Shown here in pieces: positions 1 through 5,199 of a DNA stretch of 6,954 nt (positions are counted from its first letter, which is position 1; each line of letters starts with the position of its first letter). The notes below the pieces were generated by a model that ran no database searches, was not told the DNA's origin, and saw only the letters and a program-made list of their open reading frames with translations. The translations under genes were made by a program, and so were the position numbers. Source of the DNA: Proteobacteria bacterium UBA2383 (GTDB lineage Bacteria > Pseudomonadota > Gammaproteobacteria > Competibacterales > Competibacteraceae); NCBI GenBank assembly GCA_002343485.1, contig DDST01000084.1, forward strand, positions 311 to 7,264, written 5' to 3'.

Positions 1-480
1 GCCGCCGAAACCGGCTTCGGCGTCACCGACGATGGGCAGGAAATAGTCGATGAAATCCTTGTGGCCCGGCCCGATGCCACGGGCGCATTGAATCTCGTCG
101 GCGCGCTTGAAGGTGTTGTTGATGCGCGCGACCACCGCCGGCACCGAATCGACCGGATACAGCGACTGGTCGGGATACATCGACATGTAGGTATTGTTGT
201 CCGCCGCGACCTGCCAGCCGGACAGGTAGATAGCCTTGACGCCGGCCTTGGCCTGCTGCATGGCCTGACCGCCGGTCAGCGCGCCCAGGCAGTTGACGTA
301 AGGCGTGGTGGTGATCAGTTGCCACAGCTTCTCGGCGCCCCGCTGCGCCAGGCTGTATTCGACTGGAATGTTGCCGCGCAGCCGCACGACATCCTCGGCG
401 GTGTAGCCGCGCTTGATGCCTTTCCAGCGGGGATTCTCAGCCCAGTCTTTTTTCAGTTGTTCAACGCTCAGAAACGCCAT
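1..480 (-). CDS. aceA: Isocitrate lyase, N-terminal 160 residues (runs off left edge)
   Basis: Isocitrate lyase splits isocitrate into glyoxylate and succinate, the first step of the cytoplasmic glyoxylate shunt used for growth on acetate or fatty acids. The reading frame is open from the ATG at 480 to the window edge. It carries strong family blocks: RGYTAEDVVRLRG (residues 24-36), LGALTGGQAMQQAKAG (65-80), the substrate-binding SGWQVAAD (87-94), MYPDQSLYPVDSVPAVV (101-117), INNTFKRADEIQ (120-131) and FLPIVGDAEAGFGG (147-160). The aspartate in GDAEAG belongs to the metal-binding region. The catalytic KKCGH loop would lie just beyond the cut, so activity cannot be judged. An AGAGGA ribosome site (489-494) sits 8 nt before the ATG. 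The gene diverges from glk. A related PEP-mutase or methylisocitrate lyase is unlikely, because the match to AceA blocks is close throughout. Confidence 0.97.
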   Translation of the reverse strand, partial: MAFLSVEQLKKDWAENPRWKGIKRGYTAEDVVRLRGNIPVEYSLAQRGAEKLWQLITTTPYVNCLGALTGGQAMQQAKAGVKAIYLSGWQVAADNNTYMSMYPDQSLYPVDSVPAVVARINNTFKRADEIQCARGIGPGHKDFIDYFLPIVGDAEAGFGG

Positions 481-699
481 TTTTTCTATCCTCTTGGAGG
501 TTTACGGGGTTGTGCTCAAAACCCGATCGGTACGACCATCGAAAGCCCTTGCGTGTTTTCGCATCGTCCTTTAAAGAAGGGCGCATCGAAAATTCTGGCT
601 ATCTTAATGTGGCTATGCAGCATAACACAAGATGGTCATGACAACCCACCCTCGGTCGCCCAATCGCCACGACCGTTCCACTCGGCAGGAAACCTCGCC
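481..699. promoter_or_regulatory. Divergent aceA-glk control region
   Basis: This 219-bp gap separates two genes transcribed away from each other, so it should hold both promoters. Visible structure: CGCATCG occurs twice in direct orientation (560-566 and 582-588), 22 bp or about two helical turns apart. Between the copies lies the perfect palindrome CTTTAAAG (569-576). A further dyad TATGC-A-GCATA lies at 614-624 and CCGATCGG at 523-530. A weak sigma70-like pair for glk is TTGCGT (549-554) and TAAAGA (572-577), 17 bp apart. No -35/-10 pair for aceA convinces me. The dyads and repeats are seen directly; any operator role is inference. I see no small gene here. Confidence 0.4.
687..690 (+). 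promoter_or_regulatory. Ribosome binding site that sets the glk start
   Basis: AGGA ends 9 nt before the ATG at 700. The glk frame is open far upstream, with another in-frame ATG at 607, so this site plus alignment to the usual Glk N-terminus decides the start. Confidence 0.55.
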
Positions 700-1659
700 A
701 TGACGCAACACTCCACCGAAGCTCCAGACTTGATCGCCGACATCGGCGGCACCAACGCCCGCTTTGCCCTTGCGACTCCGGACGGTCGCATTCAGTCGGA
801 ACGAGTGCTGAGCGGCGCCGATTACCCGGACCTGATCCAGGCCGCCGCCGCCTATTTGCGCGGGATTGCCGGGCCGCATCCGCGCCGCGCCGCCGTCGCG
901 GTCGCCACGCCGGTCACCGGCGACTGGATTCAGTTCACCAACAGTCACTGGTCGTTTTCCAGGAAGGCGGCGGAACAGGCGTTGGGACTGGAACGGTTGC
1001 TGATTCTCAACGATTTTACCGCGCTGGCGCTGGCGTTGCCGTTGCTGGGTCTGGATGAACGCCGGCCGGTGGGTGGGGGAACGGCTGTCGAAAACGCACC
1101 CATCGGCCTCATCGGACCGGGAACTGGCTTGGGCGTGTCGGGCCTGGTGTGGTCGGGCTATCACTGGATTCCGCTCCAGACCGAGGGCGGTCACGCCACT
1201 TTTTCCCCCGCCAACGAACGAGAATGGGCGATCGGTCAAATCCTGCGGCGCCGCTTCGGCCATGTCTCGCCCGAGCGGGTACTGGCCGGGCCGGGTTGGG
1301 TCGAGGTCTACACCGCGCTGGCCGAACTGGATGGCTGGAAAGCCGAGGATTTGACCCCCGGCGAAATCACCCGGCGGGCCTTGGCCGGCACCTGTCCGCA
1401 TTGTCTGGAGGTACAGGAATTATTTTGCGCGGCGCTGGGCACGGCGGCGGGCAATCTGGCTCTTACCCTCGGCGCGCGAGGTGGCGTCTACATCGGCGGC
1501 GGCATCGTACCGCGACTGGGGGAATTTTTCGACCGGTCGGCGTTCCGCGCCCGGTTCGAGGCCAAGGGTCGGTTCAACAGCTACCTGGCGGCGATTCCGA
1601 CCTGGGTGATCACCGCCGACCATCCGGCCTTGCGCGGGGCGGCGGCGGCGCTGGATTGA
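700..1659 (+). CDS. glk: Glucokinase (bacterial Glk family)
   Basis: Cytoplasmic glucokinase phosphorylates glucose to glucose-6-phosphate with ATP, feeding glycolysis. The 319 residues match the family length (E. coli Glk is 321). Motifs in order: the phosphate-binding loop DIGGTNARFAL (14-24), TGDWIQFTNSHWSFS, LNDFTALALALP with the catalytic base Asp105, GPGTGLGVSGL, the sugar-binding EGGH (Glu162-His165), SPERVLAGPG with Glu192, and GGGIVPRL near the C-terminus. Asp105, Glu162, His165 and Glu192 align with E. coli Asp100, Glu157, His160 and Glu187 at a constant offset of five, so the active site looks intact. The start at 700 is chosen because upstream residues show no family similarity and AGGA precedes it. 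It stands alone, divergent from aceA and followed by a repeat cluster. It belongs to the Glk family rather than the ROK glucokinases, since the ROK zinc-binding cysteine cluster is absent. Confidence 0.96.
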   Translation: MTQHSTEAPDLIADIGGTNARFALATPDGRIQSERVLSGADYPDLIQAAAAYLRGIAGPHPRRAAVAVATPVTGDWIQFTNSHWSFSRKAAEQALGLERLLILNDFTALALALPLLGLDERRPVGGGTAVENAPIGLIGPGTGLGVSGLVWSGYHWIPLQTEGGHATFSPANEREWAIGQILRRRFGHVSPERVLAGPGWVEVYTALAELDGWKAEDLTPGEITRRALAGTCPHCLEVQELFCAALGTAAGNLALTLGARGGVYIGGGIVPRLGEFFDRSAFRARFEAKGRFNSYLAAIPTWVITADHPALRGAAAALD

Positions 1660-1661
1660 GC

Positions 1662-1688
1662 GCATTCGTGGCATTCGTGGCATTCGTA
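1662..1688 (+). repeat. Three tandem copies of a 9-mer
   Basis: GCATTCGTG, GCATTCGTG and GCATTCGTA stand head to tail starting two bases after the glk stop. The last copy runs into the left arm of the palindromic element that follows. A near-copy, GCATATTCGTA, occurs at 1784-1794 just before the second element, so the 9-mer looks like a flank of the element that was multiplied, perhaps by strand slippage. Confidence 0.85.
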
Positions 1689-1765
1689 GGTTGGGTTAGG
1701 ACGTAAGCCGTGACCCAACATCCTGATTATGTTGGGTTACGCGCTGCGCGCTAACCCAACCTACG
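1685..1765 (+). repeat. Palindromic intergenic repeat, long copy
   Basis: An 81-bp element bounded by perfect 15-bp inverted arms: CGTAGGTTGGGTTAG (1685-1699) and its exact complement (1751-1765). Inside lies a second dyad, GTGACCCAACA (1710-1720) with TGTTGGGTTAC (1730-1740), pairing over 11 positions with one G-U. The single strand could thus form a nested hairpin. GTTGGGTTA-type palindromes of this style are common between genes in several proteobacteria and cyanobacteria; I know the style but cannot assign a named family. No target-site duplication is visible at the ends (flanks gcatt and acaat differ). It encodes no protein. Lying in the convergent glk-phhB gap, its transcript could fold and stop or protect mRNA ends, but there is no U-run. 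Confidence 0.88.
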
Positions 1766-1790
1766 ACAATCGGACTGGTTTGAGCATATT

Positions 1791-1849
1791 CGTAGGTTGG
1801 GTTAGGCCGTAGACCGTTGGGTTACGCGCTACGCGCTAACCCAACCTAC
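1791..1849 (+). repeat. Palindromic intergenic repeat, short copy
   Basis: A second, same-orientation copy starts 25 bp after the first. The arms GTAGGTTGGGTTAG (1792-1805) and complement (1836-1849) are perfect over 14 bp. Aligned to the long copy it lacks exactly 21 nt, equivalent to 1710-1730, which is the left arm and loop of the inner dyad. The right inner arm GTTGGGTTACGCGCT (1816-1830) is retained. Only a few substitutions separate the shared parts, so the two copies are recent relatives or a local duplication. Confidence 0.88.
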
Positions 1850-1864
1850 AACTTTTCACCCTCC

Positions 1865-1895
1865 CCCTGTGAATACAGGGTCGCTCGCCGGCGAC
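1865..1895 (-). other. Two adjacent small hairpins just past the phhB stop
   Basis: CCCTGT-gaat-ACAGGG (1865-1880) is a perfect 6-bp stem with a 4-nt loop. It touches GTCGC-tcgccg-GCGAC (1880-1895), a 5-bp stem. Both lie immediately after the phhB stop codon (1899-1901) as that gene is read. No T-run follows on the minus strand, so this is not a classical Rho-independent terminator. A role in ending or shielding the phhB transcript is only possible. Confidence 0.4.
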
Positions 1896-1898
1896 TCT

Positions 1899-2231
1899 TC
1901 ACTCGGCATACAACTCGTTGACCTTGGCGGCCATGATGAAGTCGTTTTCGTGCAGGCCGCCGATCTTGTGGGTGTAGAACAAGACATTGGCATAGCCCCA
2001 ACCGAAAGTGATGTCGGGATGGTGCCCTTCCTGCTCGGCCAGATCGCCCACTCGGTTGACGAACGCCAAGGCGGCGACAAAGTTCCTGAACTCGAATCGT
2101 CGTTCGATCCGCGTGCCGTCCTCCAGCAGTCGCCAGCCGGGCGCTTGCGGCAACAGAGCTTCGGCTTCGCCCAAAGCCAGCGGAGGAATACCGCCCCGAC
2201 AGGGCGTGCAGGTCTTCTGGGACAGGCTCAT
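1899..2231 (-). CDS. phhB: Pterin-4a-carbinolamine dehydratase
   Basis: This cytoplasmic enzyme dehydrates 4a-hydroxytetrahydropterin and so recycles the tetrahydropterin cofactor used by phenylalanine hydroxylase. The 110 residues span the whole small single-domain family (PF01329). Seen directly: an N-terminal CTPC pair (Cys8, Cys11) typical of the PhhB type, the body FEFRNFVAALAFVNRVG (46-62), the active-site EGHHPDI (68-74), the GWGYANVLFYTH strand (78-89), and the closing GGLHENDFIMAAKVNEL. The start at 2231 is preferred over the ATGs at 2246 and 2249 because GAGGTG (2236-2241) lies just before it and because PhhB proteins begin shortly before the CxxC. No phenylalanine hydroxylase gene (phhA) is beside it; it is divergent from the haem-protein operon, so its partner enzyme is unknown from this window. 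Confidence 0.95.
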   Translation of the reverse strand: MSLSQKTCTPCRGGIPPLALGEAEALLPQAPGWRLLEDGTRIERRFEFRNFVAALAFVNRVGDLAEQEGHHPDITFGWGYANVLFYTHKIGGLHENDFIMAAKVNELYAE

Positions 2232-2370
2232 CGTACACCTCATCATCTGGTTACACCGGCAATTCCGCCTGCCCTGTTTAGAAAGGCCGAAATTCGGAAA
2301 AATCCGCCGGAGCGGGCGCGTTCGCCTATACTGCTCGTCCAAATACCGAACCAAAGGGGGGAATCCATCG
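2232..2370. promoter_or_regulatory. Divergent phhB / haem-protein promoter region
   Basis: This 139-bp gap must carry promoters for both directions. TATACT (2327-2332) is a good -10 match for the plus-strand unit, 39 nt before its ATG, but nothing like TTGACA stands 16-18 bp upstream, so an activator-dependent promoter or a chance match is possible. A short dyad CCGAA-A-TTCGG (2287-2297) lies about 30 bp upstream of the -10 and could be an operator. A strong purine-rich ribosome site, AAAGGGGGGAA (2353-2363), precedes the ATG at 2371. Confidence 0.35.
2236..2241 (-). promoter_or_regulatory. Ribosome binding site that sets the phhB start
   Basis: On the minus strand GAGGTG sits 4 nt (GAGG, 6 nt) before the ATG at 2231. 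It would overlap the coding region if translation began at the upstream ATGs, so it favours the shorter protein. Confidence 0.55.
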
Positions 2371-2949
2371 ATGCGAGCGACTTCGATTCTGGTTCTCGGC
2401 GCGGCGCTGGCCGCCGGTCCCGCCTTGGCGCGACAGCAACCCGACGTACCGCCGGAAATCGTCGCCAGCCGACACGTGGCGCAAACGTTCGGAACCCTGC
2501 TGAAGGACACCCTGCAACAAGCCATCCAGAGCGGCGGCCCGATCAAGGGCATCGCGGTCTGCCATGAAAAGGCCGGCCAGATCGCCACCGACCTGGGCCA
2601 GAAACAGGAAATGCTGGTCGGGCGGACCAGCCTCAAGCTGCGCAACCCCGCCAACGCGCCCGACAACTGGGAACTGGCCGTGCTCAAGCAGTTCGAGGCG
2701 CGCAAGGCCCAGGGCGAACCCGTGGACAAACTGGAATTCTTCGCGGTGATCGACGACGACCAGGGCCAGAAAACCTTCCGTTACATGAAGGCCATTCCCA
2801 CTGCCTCGCTCTGCCTGAGTTGCCACGGCGCGAATATCGAGCCCGCCGTGGACGCCAAACTCAAGGAACTTTACCCGAACGACCAGGCGCGCGGCTTCAA
2901 GGAAGGCGACTTGCGCGGCGCGTTCACCTTCGCCAAACCCCTACAGTGA
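2371..2949 (+). CDS. Exported DUF3365 (Tll0287-like) c-type haem protein
   Basis: A 192-residue protein with a Sec signal peptide (hydrophobic residues 5-19, predicted cleavage after ALA at 20), so it should act in the periplasm. The mature part looks like the DUF3365/Tll0287-like family, which has a PAS-like fold and binds haem. It carries one covalent haem-c motif, CLSCH (148-152), in the context TASLCLSCHGAN, plus IAVCHEKAG with Cys64-His65, a conserved family position. ELYPNDQARGFKEGDLRGAFTF near the C-terminus is typical of the family, which is linked to redox or signal sensing but has no settled function. The start is fixed by a strong ribosome site and the signal peptide. It shares a transcript with the Nudix gene 9 bp downstream. 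A free-standing single-domain form could be an electron carrier or redox sensor; I cannot tell which. Confidence 0.88.
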   Translation: MRATSILVLGAALAAGPALARQQPDVPPEIVASRHVAQTFGTLLKDTLQQAIQSGGPIKGIAVCHEKAGQIATDLGQKQEMLVGRTSLKLRNPANAPDNWELAVLKQFEARKAQGEPVDKLEFFAVIDDDQGQKTFRYMKAIPTASLCLSCHGANIEPAVDAKLKELYPNDQARGFKEGDLRGAFTFAKPLQ

Positions 2950-2958
2950 GGACAGCAC

Positions 2959-3402
2959 ATGGACTGGGACGCACGCTTGACCGTCGCCACCATCATCGAA
3001 CGGGATGGACGGTTCCTGATCGTGGAGGAATACGCCGACGGCGACGAATTGGTCTACAACCAGCCGGCCGGGCATCTGGACGAGCATGAAACGCTAGCGG
3101 CGGCGGCGATTCGGGAAACCCTGGAGGAAACCGCCTGGGAAATCCAGGTGGACACCATCGTCGGCCTGTACTACTGGACCCATCCCCAGGGCCACACCTT
3201 CATCCGCACCTGCTTCGCCGGGCGGGCCTTGCACCATCATCCCGACCAACCGCTGGATCACGGCATCGAGCGCGCCCTGTGGCTGAGCCGCGACGAAATC
3301 GCCGCGCTAGGACCGAAACTGCGCAGCCCCATGGTGCTGCGCTGCATCGACGACTATCTAGCCGGGAAACGCTATCCGCTCGATCTGTTCAGCTACTTGT
3401 AG
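2959..3402 (+). CDS. nudJ: NudJ-like Nudix hydrolase
   Basis: A 147-residue cytoplasmic Nudix hydrolase resembling E. coli NudJ (YmfB), which hydrolyses nucleoside di- and triphosphates and the thiamine precursor HMP-pyrophosphate. Shared blocks: LTVATIIERDGRFLIVEE (7-24), NQPAGHLDEHETL (34-46), LRSPMV and the C-terminal GKRYPLDL. The Nudix box has Gly38, Glu44, Arg52-Glu53 and the metal-binding Glu56-Glu57, but the second box glycine is Ala59 (TAW where most have TG plus a hydrophobic residue). The metal ligands are intact, so it may still be active. The ribosome site GAGGAC (2948-2953) overlaps the upstream stop codon, which suggests translational coupling to the haem protein. In E. coli nudJ is followed by mnmA; here a convergent PstS-like gene follows. 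Another Nudix specificity cannot be excluded. Confidence 0.88.
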   Translation: MDWDARLTVATIIERDGRFLIVEEYADGDELVYNQPAGHLDEHETLAAAAIRETLEETAWEIQVDTIVGLYYWTHPQGHTFIRTCFAGRALHHHPDQPLDHGIERALWLSRDEIAALGPKLRSPMVLRCIDDYLAGKRYPLDLFSYL

Positions 3403-4447
3403 CCGTCTTTTTCTGAGTCACCACCTTCAAGGTCTTGGCGGCGGTTCTCGCCTGCTCGCGCTCGAATCGGGGCAAGGGAATCATCCCCATGCCGTAAAAA
3501 TAACCTGCCGTGCCTATGGCGTCCTCGGAAGTCAATTCGTCAAGATACTCTTTGAAACCTGGAATGAGGGCGACATGTGGCTTTTTCACAAATACCAGGA
3601 TTGGAAATACCAAGTCATTCATATCAGCGGCAACGCTAGTGAACGACGTATAGATATTGTCCAGGGATACATTTTTCAGACTTTCCTTGGCGACCATGGT
3701 TAGTGGTATCAGACCCAGGCCATTTGGATTGTTTTTCAACTCTTGGGCGGCGACTTGAGGGAGTGTGTATTCGGTATAAGCGTTATCCTTGCGAAAACTC
3801 TTGCACACCGCTTCAAATTGCTTGGGATCACTCGTTGCCAAGGCTTTAAAAGCATCGACCTGCCTACAGCCCGGTAGCACGACACCCGCCACGAACGACT
3901 GGTATAGACCGATTTTTGGCTCTGGCGCCACAATTTGGATCTTGAGGCTGGGCAAGGTGGGATTGATTTCCTTCCACTCCTTGTAAGGATTAGGAATCAG
4001 CTTGGTGCCGTCCTTCGGATCGGGAACATTCTTGGCCATGGCCAAGAACAGCTCCTTTCGACTGATCTGGTTCAAACGGCCATCCTGCCCCTGCGCGGTA
4101 ACCAAAGCGTCGTTACCCAGCTTGATTTCCACGATTTCATTGACGCCGTTCTTATTGCACAATTCGATTTCGGCAGGGCGCATCTGGCGCGTAGCGGTAT
4201 TGATGCTGGGTGTCTCGACTCCAGTCCCCGCGCAAAATAGACTAAAACCGATGCTTGAATCGTTATAAAGAATCTGGGGAGGCTTGTATTGGGGAAACTT
4301 ACTGACCAATTTCTCCCCGGCCTTGATCATCAAGGGAATGGGATTAAACCCGCCAGCAACGGTGATATGATCCGGGGCAGTTTGCGCATGAGCAACGGAT
4401 AACGCCATTGTCAAACAGCCGGTTAAGAATGTTTTTTTAAAATACAT
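3389..4447 (-). CDS. Periplasmic PstS-like substrate-binding protein
   Basis: A 352-residue exported binding protein. Signal peptide: MYFKK basic start, hydrophobic stretch to 19, cleavage after AHA at 21. The mature part resembles the PstS-like branch of PBP-like domains (PF12849 type): AGGFNPIPLM (31-40), SSIGFSLFCAGTG (64-76), TATRQMRPAEIELCNKNGV (84-102), IKLGNDALV (108-116), FKALATSDPKQFEAVC and NNPNGLGLIPL. It would bind phosphate or a similar oxyanion for ABC import. Four mature cysteines (72, 97, 194, 215) fall in two pairs that could form disulfides. No pstC, pstA, pstB or phoU is beside it, so it is an orphan here. Its DNA is AT-richer than its neighbours (26 of 60 bases G/C at 3541-3600, against 38 of 60 at 2581-2640), hinting at separate ancestry. 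GGGAGG (4453-4458) lies 5 nt before the ATG. Its stop overlaps the nudJ end by 14 bp. Confidence 0.87.
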   Translation of the reverse strand: MYFKKTFLTGCLTMALSVAHAQTAPDHITVAGGFNPIPLMIKAGEKLVSKFPQYKPPQILYNDSSIGFSLFCAGTGVETPSINTATRQMRPAEIELCNKNGVNEIVEIKLGNDALVTAQGQDGRLNQISRKELFLAMAKNVPDPKDGTKLIPNPYKEWKEINPTLPSLKIQIVAPEPKIGLYQSFVAGVVLPGCRQVDAFKALATSDPKQFEAVCKSFRKDNAYTEYTLPQVAAQELKNNPNGLGLIPLTMVAKESLKNVSLDNIYTSFTSVAADMNDLVFPILVFVKKPHVALIPGFKEYLDELTSEDAIGTAGYFYGMGMIPLPRFEREQARTAAKTLKVVTQKKTATSS

Positions 4448-4519
4448 AGTCGCCTCCCAAGGCCAATGAATGCGAAAATTACTGCGGAAAATATAATCCT
4501 ATCCCTCAAGGATTCCGGC

Positions 4520-4563
4520 AAACAAATATAAACAAATGTTAAATATGGATTAAAAAATGTTAA
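4520..4563. promoter_or_regulatory. AT-rich phased direct repeats upstream of the PstS-like gene
   Basis: AAACAAAT occurs at 4520-4527 and 4530-4537, exactly 10 bp apart. AAATGTTAA occurs at 4534-4542 and 4555-4563, exactly 21 bp apart. All lie on one DNA face, 73-116 bp upstream of the PstS-like ATG, in very AT-rich DNA (17 of 60 bases G/C at 4501-4560). Candidate minus-strand promoter elements between here and the gene are TTGCCG (4514-4519) and GATTAT (4491-4496), 17 bp apart, both weak. Such phasing suits a regulator bound as a tandem dimer or an UP element. PhoB boxes use 11-bp-spaced direct repeats of a different consensus, so a Pho box is not shown. Confidence 0.4.
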
Positions 4564-4740
4564 TTAAGTGTAAAAATGGAAAACCAACTCTCAGGAACGA
4601 CAACCGGAGGAAGGGAATACACGGGGCGCTCCATACGATCCTGATGTCGCGGCGGGTAACTCAAGAAGGGAATGGCCATTCAGTTTCGCGGCCCCGCGCC
4701 GGCTTCATCCCATCCGCCCGCGCGTTCCGCCCGAATCTGG
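4564..4740. other. Gap behind the MaoC gene with no recognised gene
   Basis: The gap between the two minus-strand genes spans 4448-4740; its promoter-side half is described separately. In this remaining part base composition switches from AT-rich to GC-rich near 4615. I see no coding sequence with recognisable similarity, no RNA gene and no clear terminator for the MaoC-type gene. A 70-codon plus-strand frame (4557-4769) has no ribosome site or family look and overlaps the MaoC gene on the other strand. Confidence 0.5.
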
Positions 4741-5199
4741 CTACTTCTTGGCGCGGCGACTCACCATGAACGTCGCGTTACCTTCCACGACGACCGTGTC
4801 TCCCACCGTGCAGACCGTGCTCATCACCACCCGCCGCCGCTCCACGTTGATATCCTGGATGGTGCAGGTAGCGGTGACGGTGTCGCCGATCCGCACCGGC
4901 GCCTTGAAGCGCAGCTGCTGGTCCACGTAGATCGCCCCCGGTCCCGGCAGGCGGGTGCCCGCCACGCAGGAAATCAGCCCGGCGCAAAACATGCCGTGGG
5001 CGATGCGGGTCTTGAACGGAGTCCCCGCGGCGAACACCTCGTTGCAATGCACGGGGTTGTAGTCGCCGGTCAGCCCCGCGAACATGACCACGTCGGTCTC
5101 GGTGACGGTCTTGGCGTGGGAGGCGCTCATGCCGACCGCGAGATCTTCGAGATAATAGCCATGGATGCTGTCGTTGTAGCCTTCGTGGGTGGAATACAT
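4741..5199 (-). CDS. MaoC-family (R)-specific enoyl-CoA hydratase, PhaJ-like
   Basis: A 152-residue cytoplasmic single hot-dog-fold hydratase. The family adds water to trans-2-enoyl-CoA to give (R)-3-hydroxyacyl-CoA, which can supply polyhydroxyalkanoate synthesis from beta-oxidation intermediates. Visible: LEDLAVGMSASHAKTVTETDV (18-38), the hydratase motif GDYNPVH (45-51) with catalytic Asp46 and His51, RIAHGMFCAGLIS (65-77), LPGPGAIYVDQQLRFKAPV (84-102) and IGDTVTATCTI. These match PhaJ proteins well. The start at 5199 has GGAGA (5205-5209) 5 nt upstream and a leader of about 15 residues before the fold. It diverges from the ETF operon, whose role in acyl-CoA oxidation fits. MaoC-type proteins also act on other acyl-CoAs (mesaconyl-, crotonyl- or branched), and no phaC or phaB is in view, so the exact substrate is open. 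Confidence 0.9.
   Translation of the reverse strand: MYSTHEGYNDSIHGYYLEDLAVGMSASHAKTVTETDVVMFAGLTGDYNPVHCNEVFAAGTPFKTRIAHGMFCAGLISCVAGTRLPGPGAIYVDQQLRFKAPVRIGDTVTATCTIQDINVERRRVVMSTVCTVGDTVVVEGNATFMVSRRAKK

Noticed and set aside
61..699. Open plus-strand frame upstream of and in frame with glk, allowing a 532-residue product
   Set aside because: It runs antisense through aceA, shows no Glk similarity, and the ribosome site and family N-terminus fix the start at 700. The frame is open because of GC-rich codon bias.
613..1401. 262-codon minus-strand frame opposite glk
   Set aside because: It has no recognisable domain and is fully explained as a shadow of the strong glk coding frame.
1685..1849. 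CRISPR array or Rho-independent terminator
   Set aside because: There are only two copies, of different length, with no uniform spacers, and no T-run follows the stems on either strand.
2232..2729. Minus-strand N-terminal extension of phhB (up to 276 residues)
   Set aside because: It would run antisense through the haem-protein gene; PhhB proteins are about 110 residues and a ribosome site precedes the ATG at 2231.
4557..4769. 70-codon plus-strand frame in the gap
   Set aside because: No ribosome site, no similarity recognised, and it crosses the composition shift and the MaoC stop.
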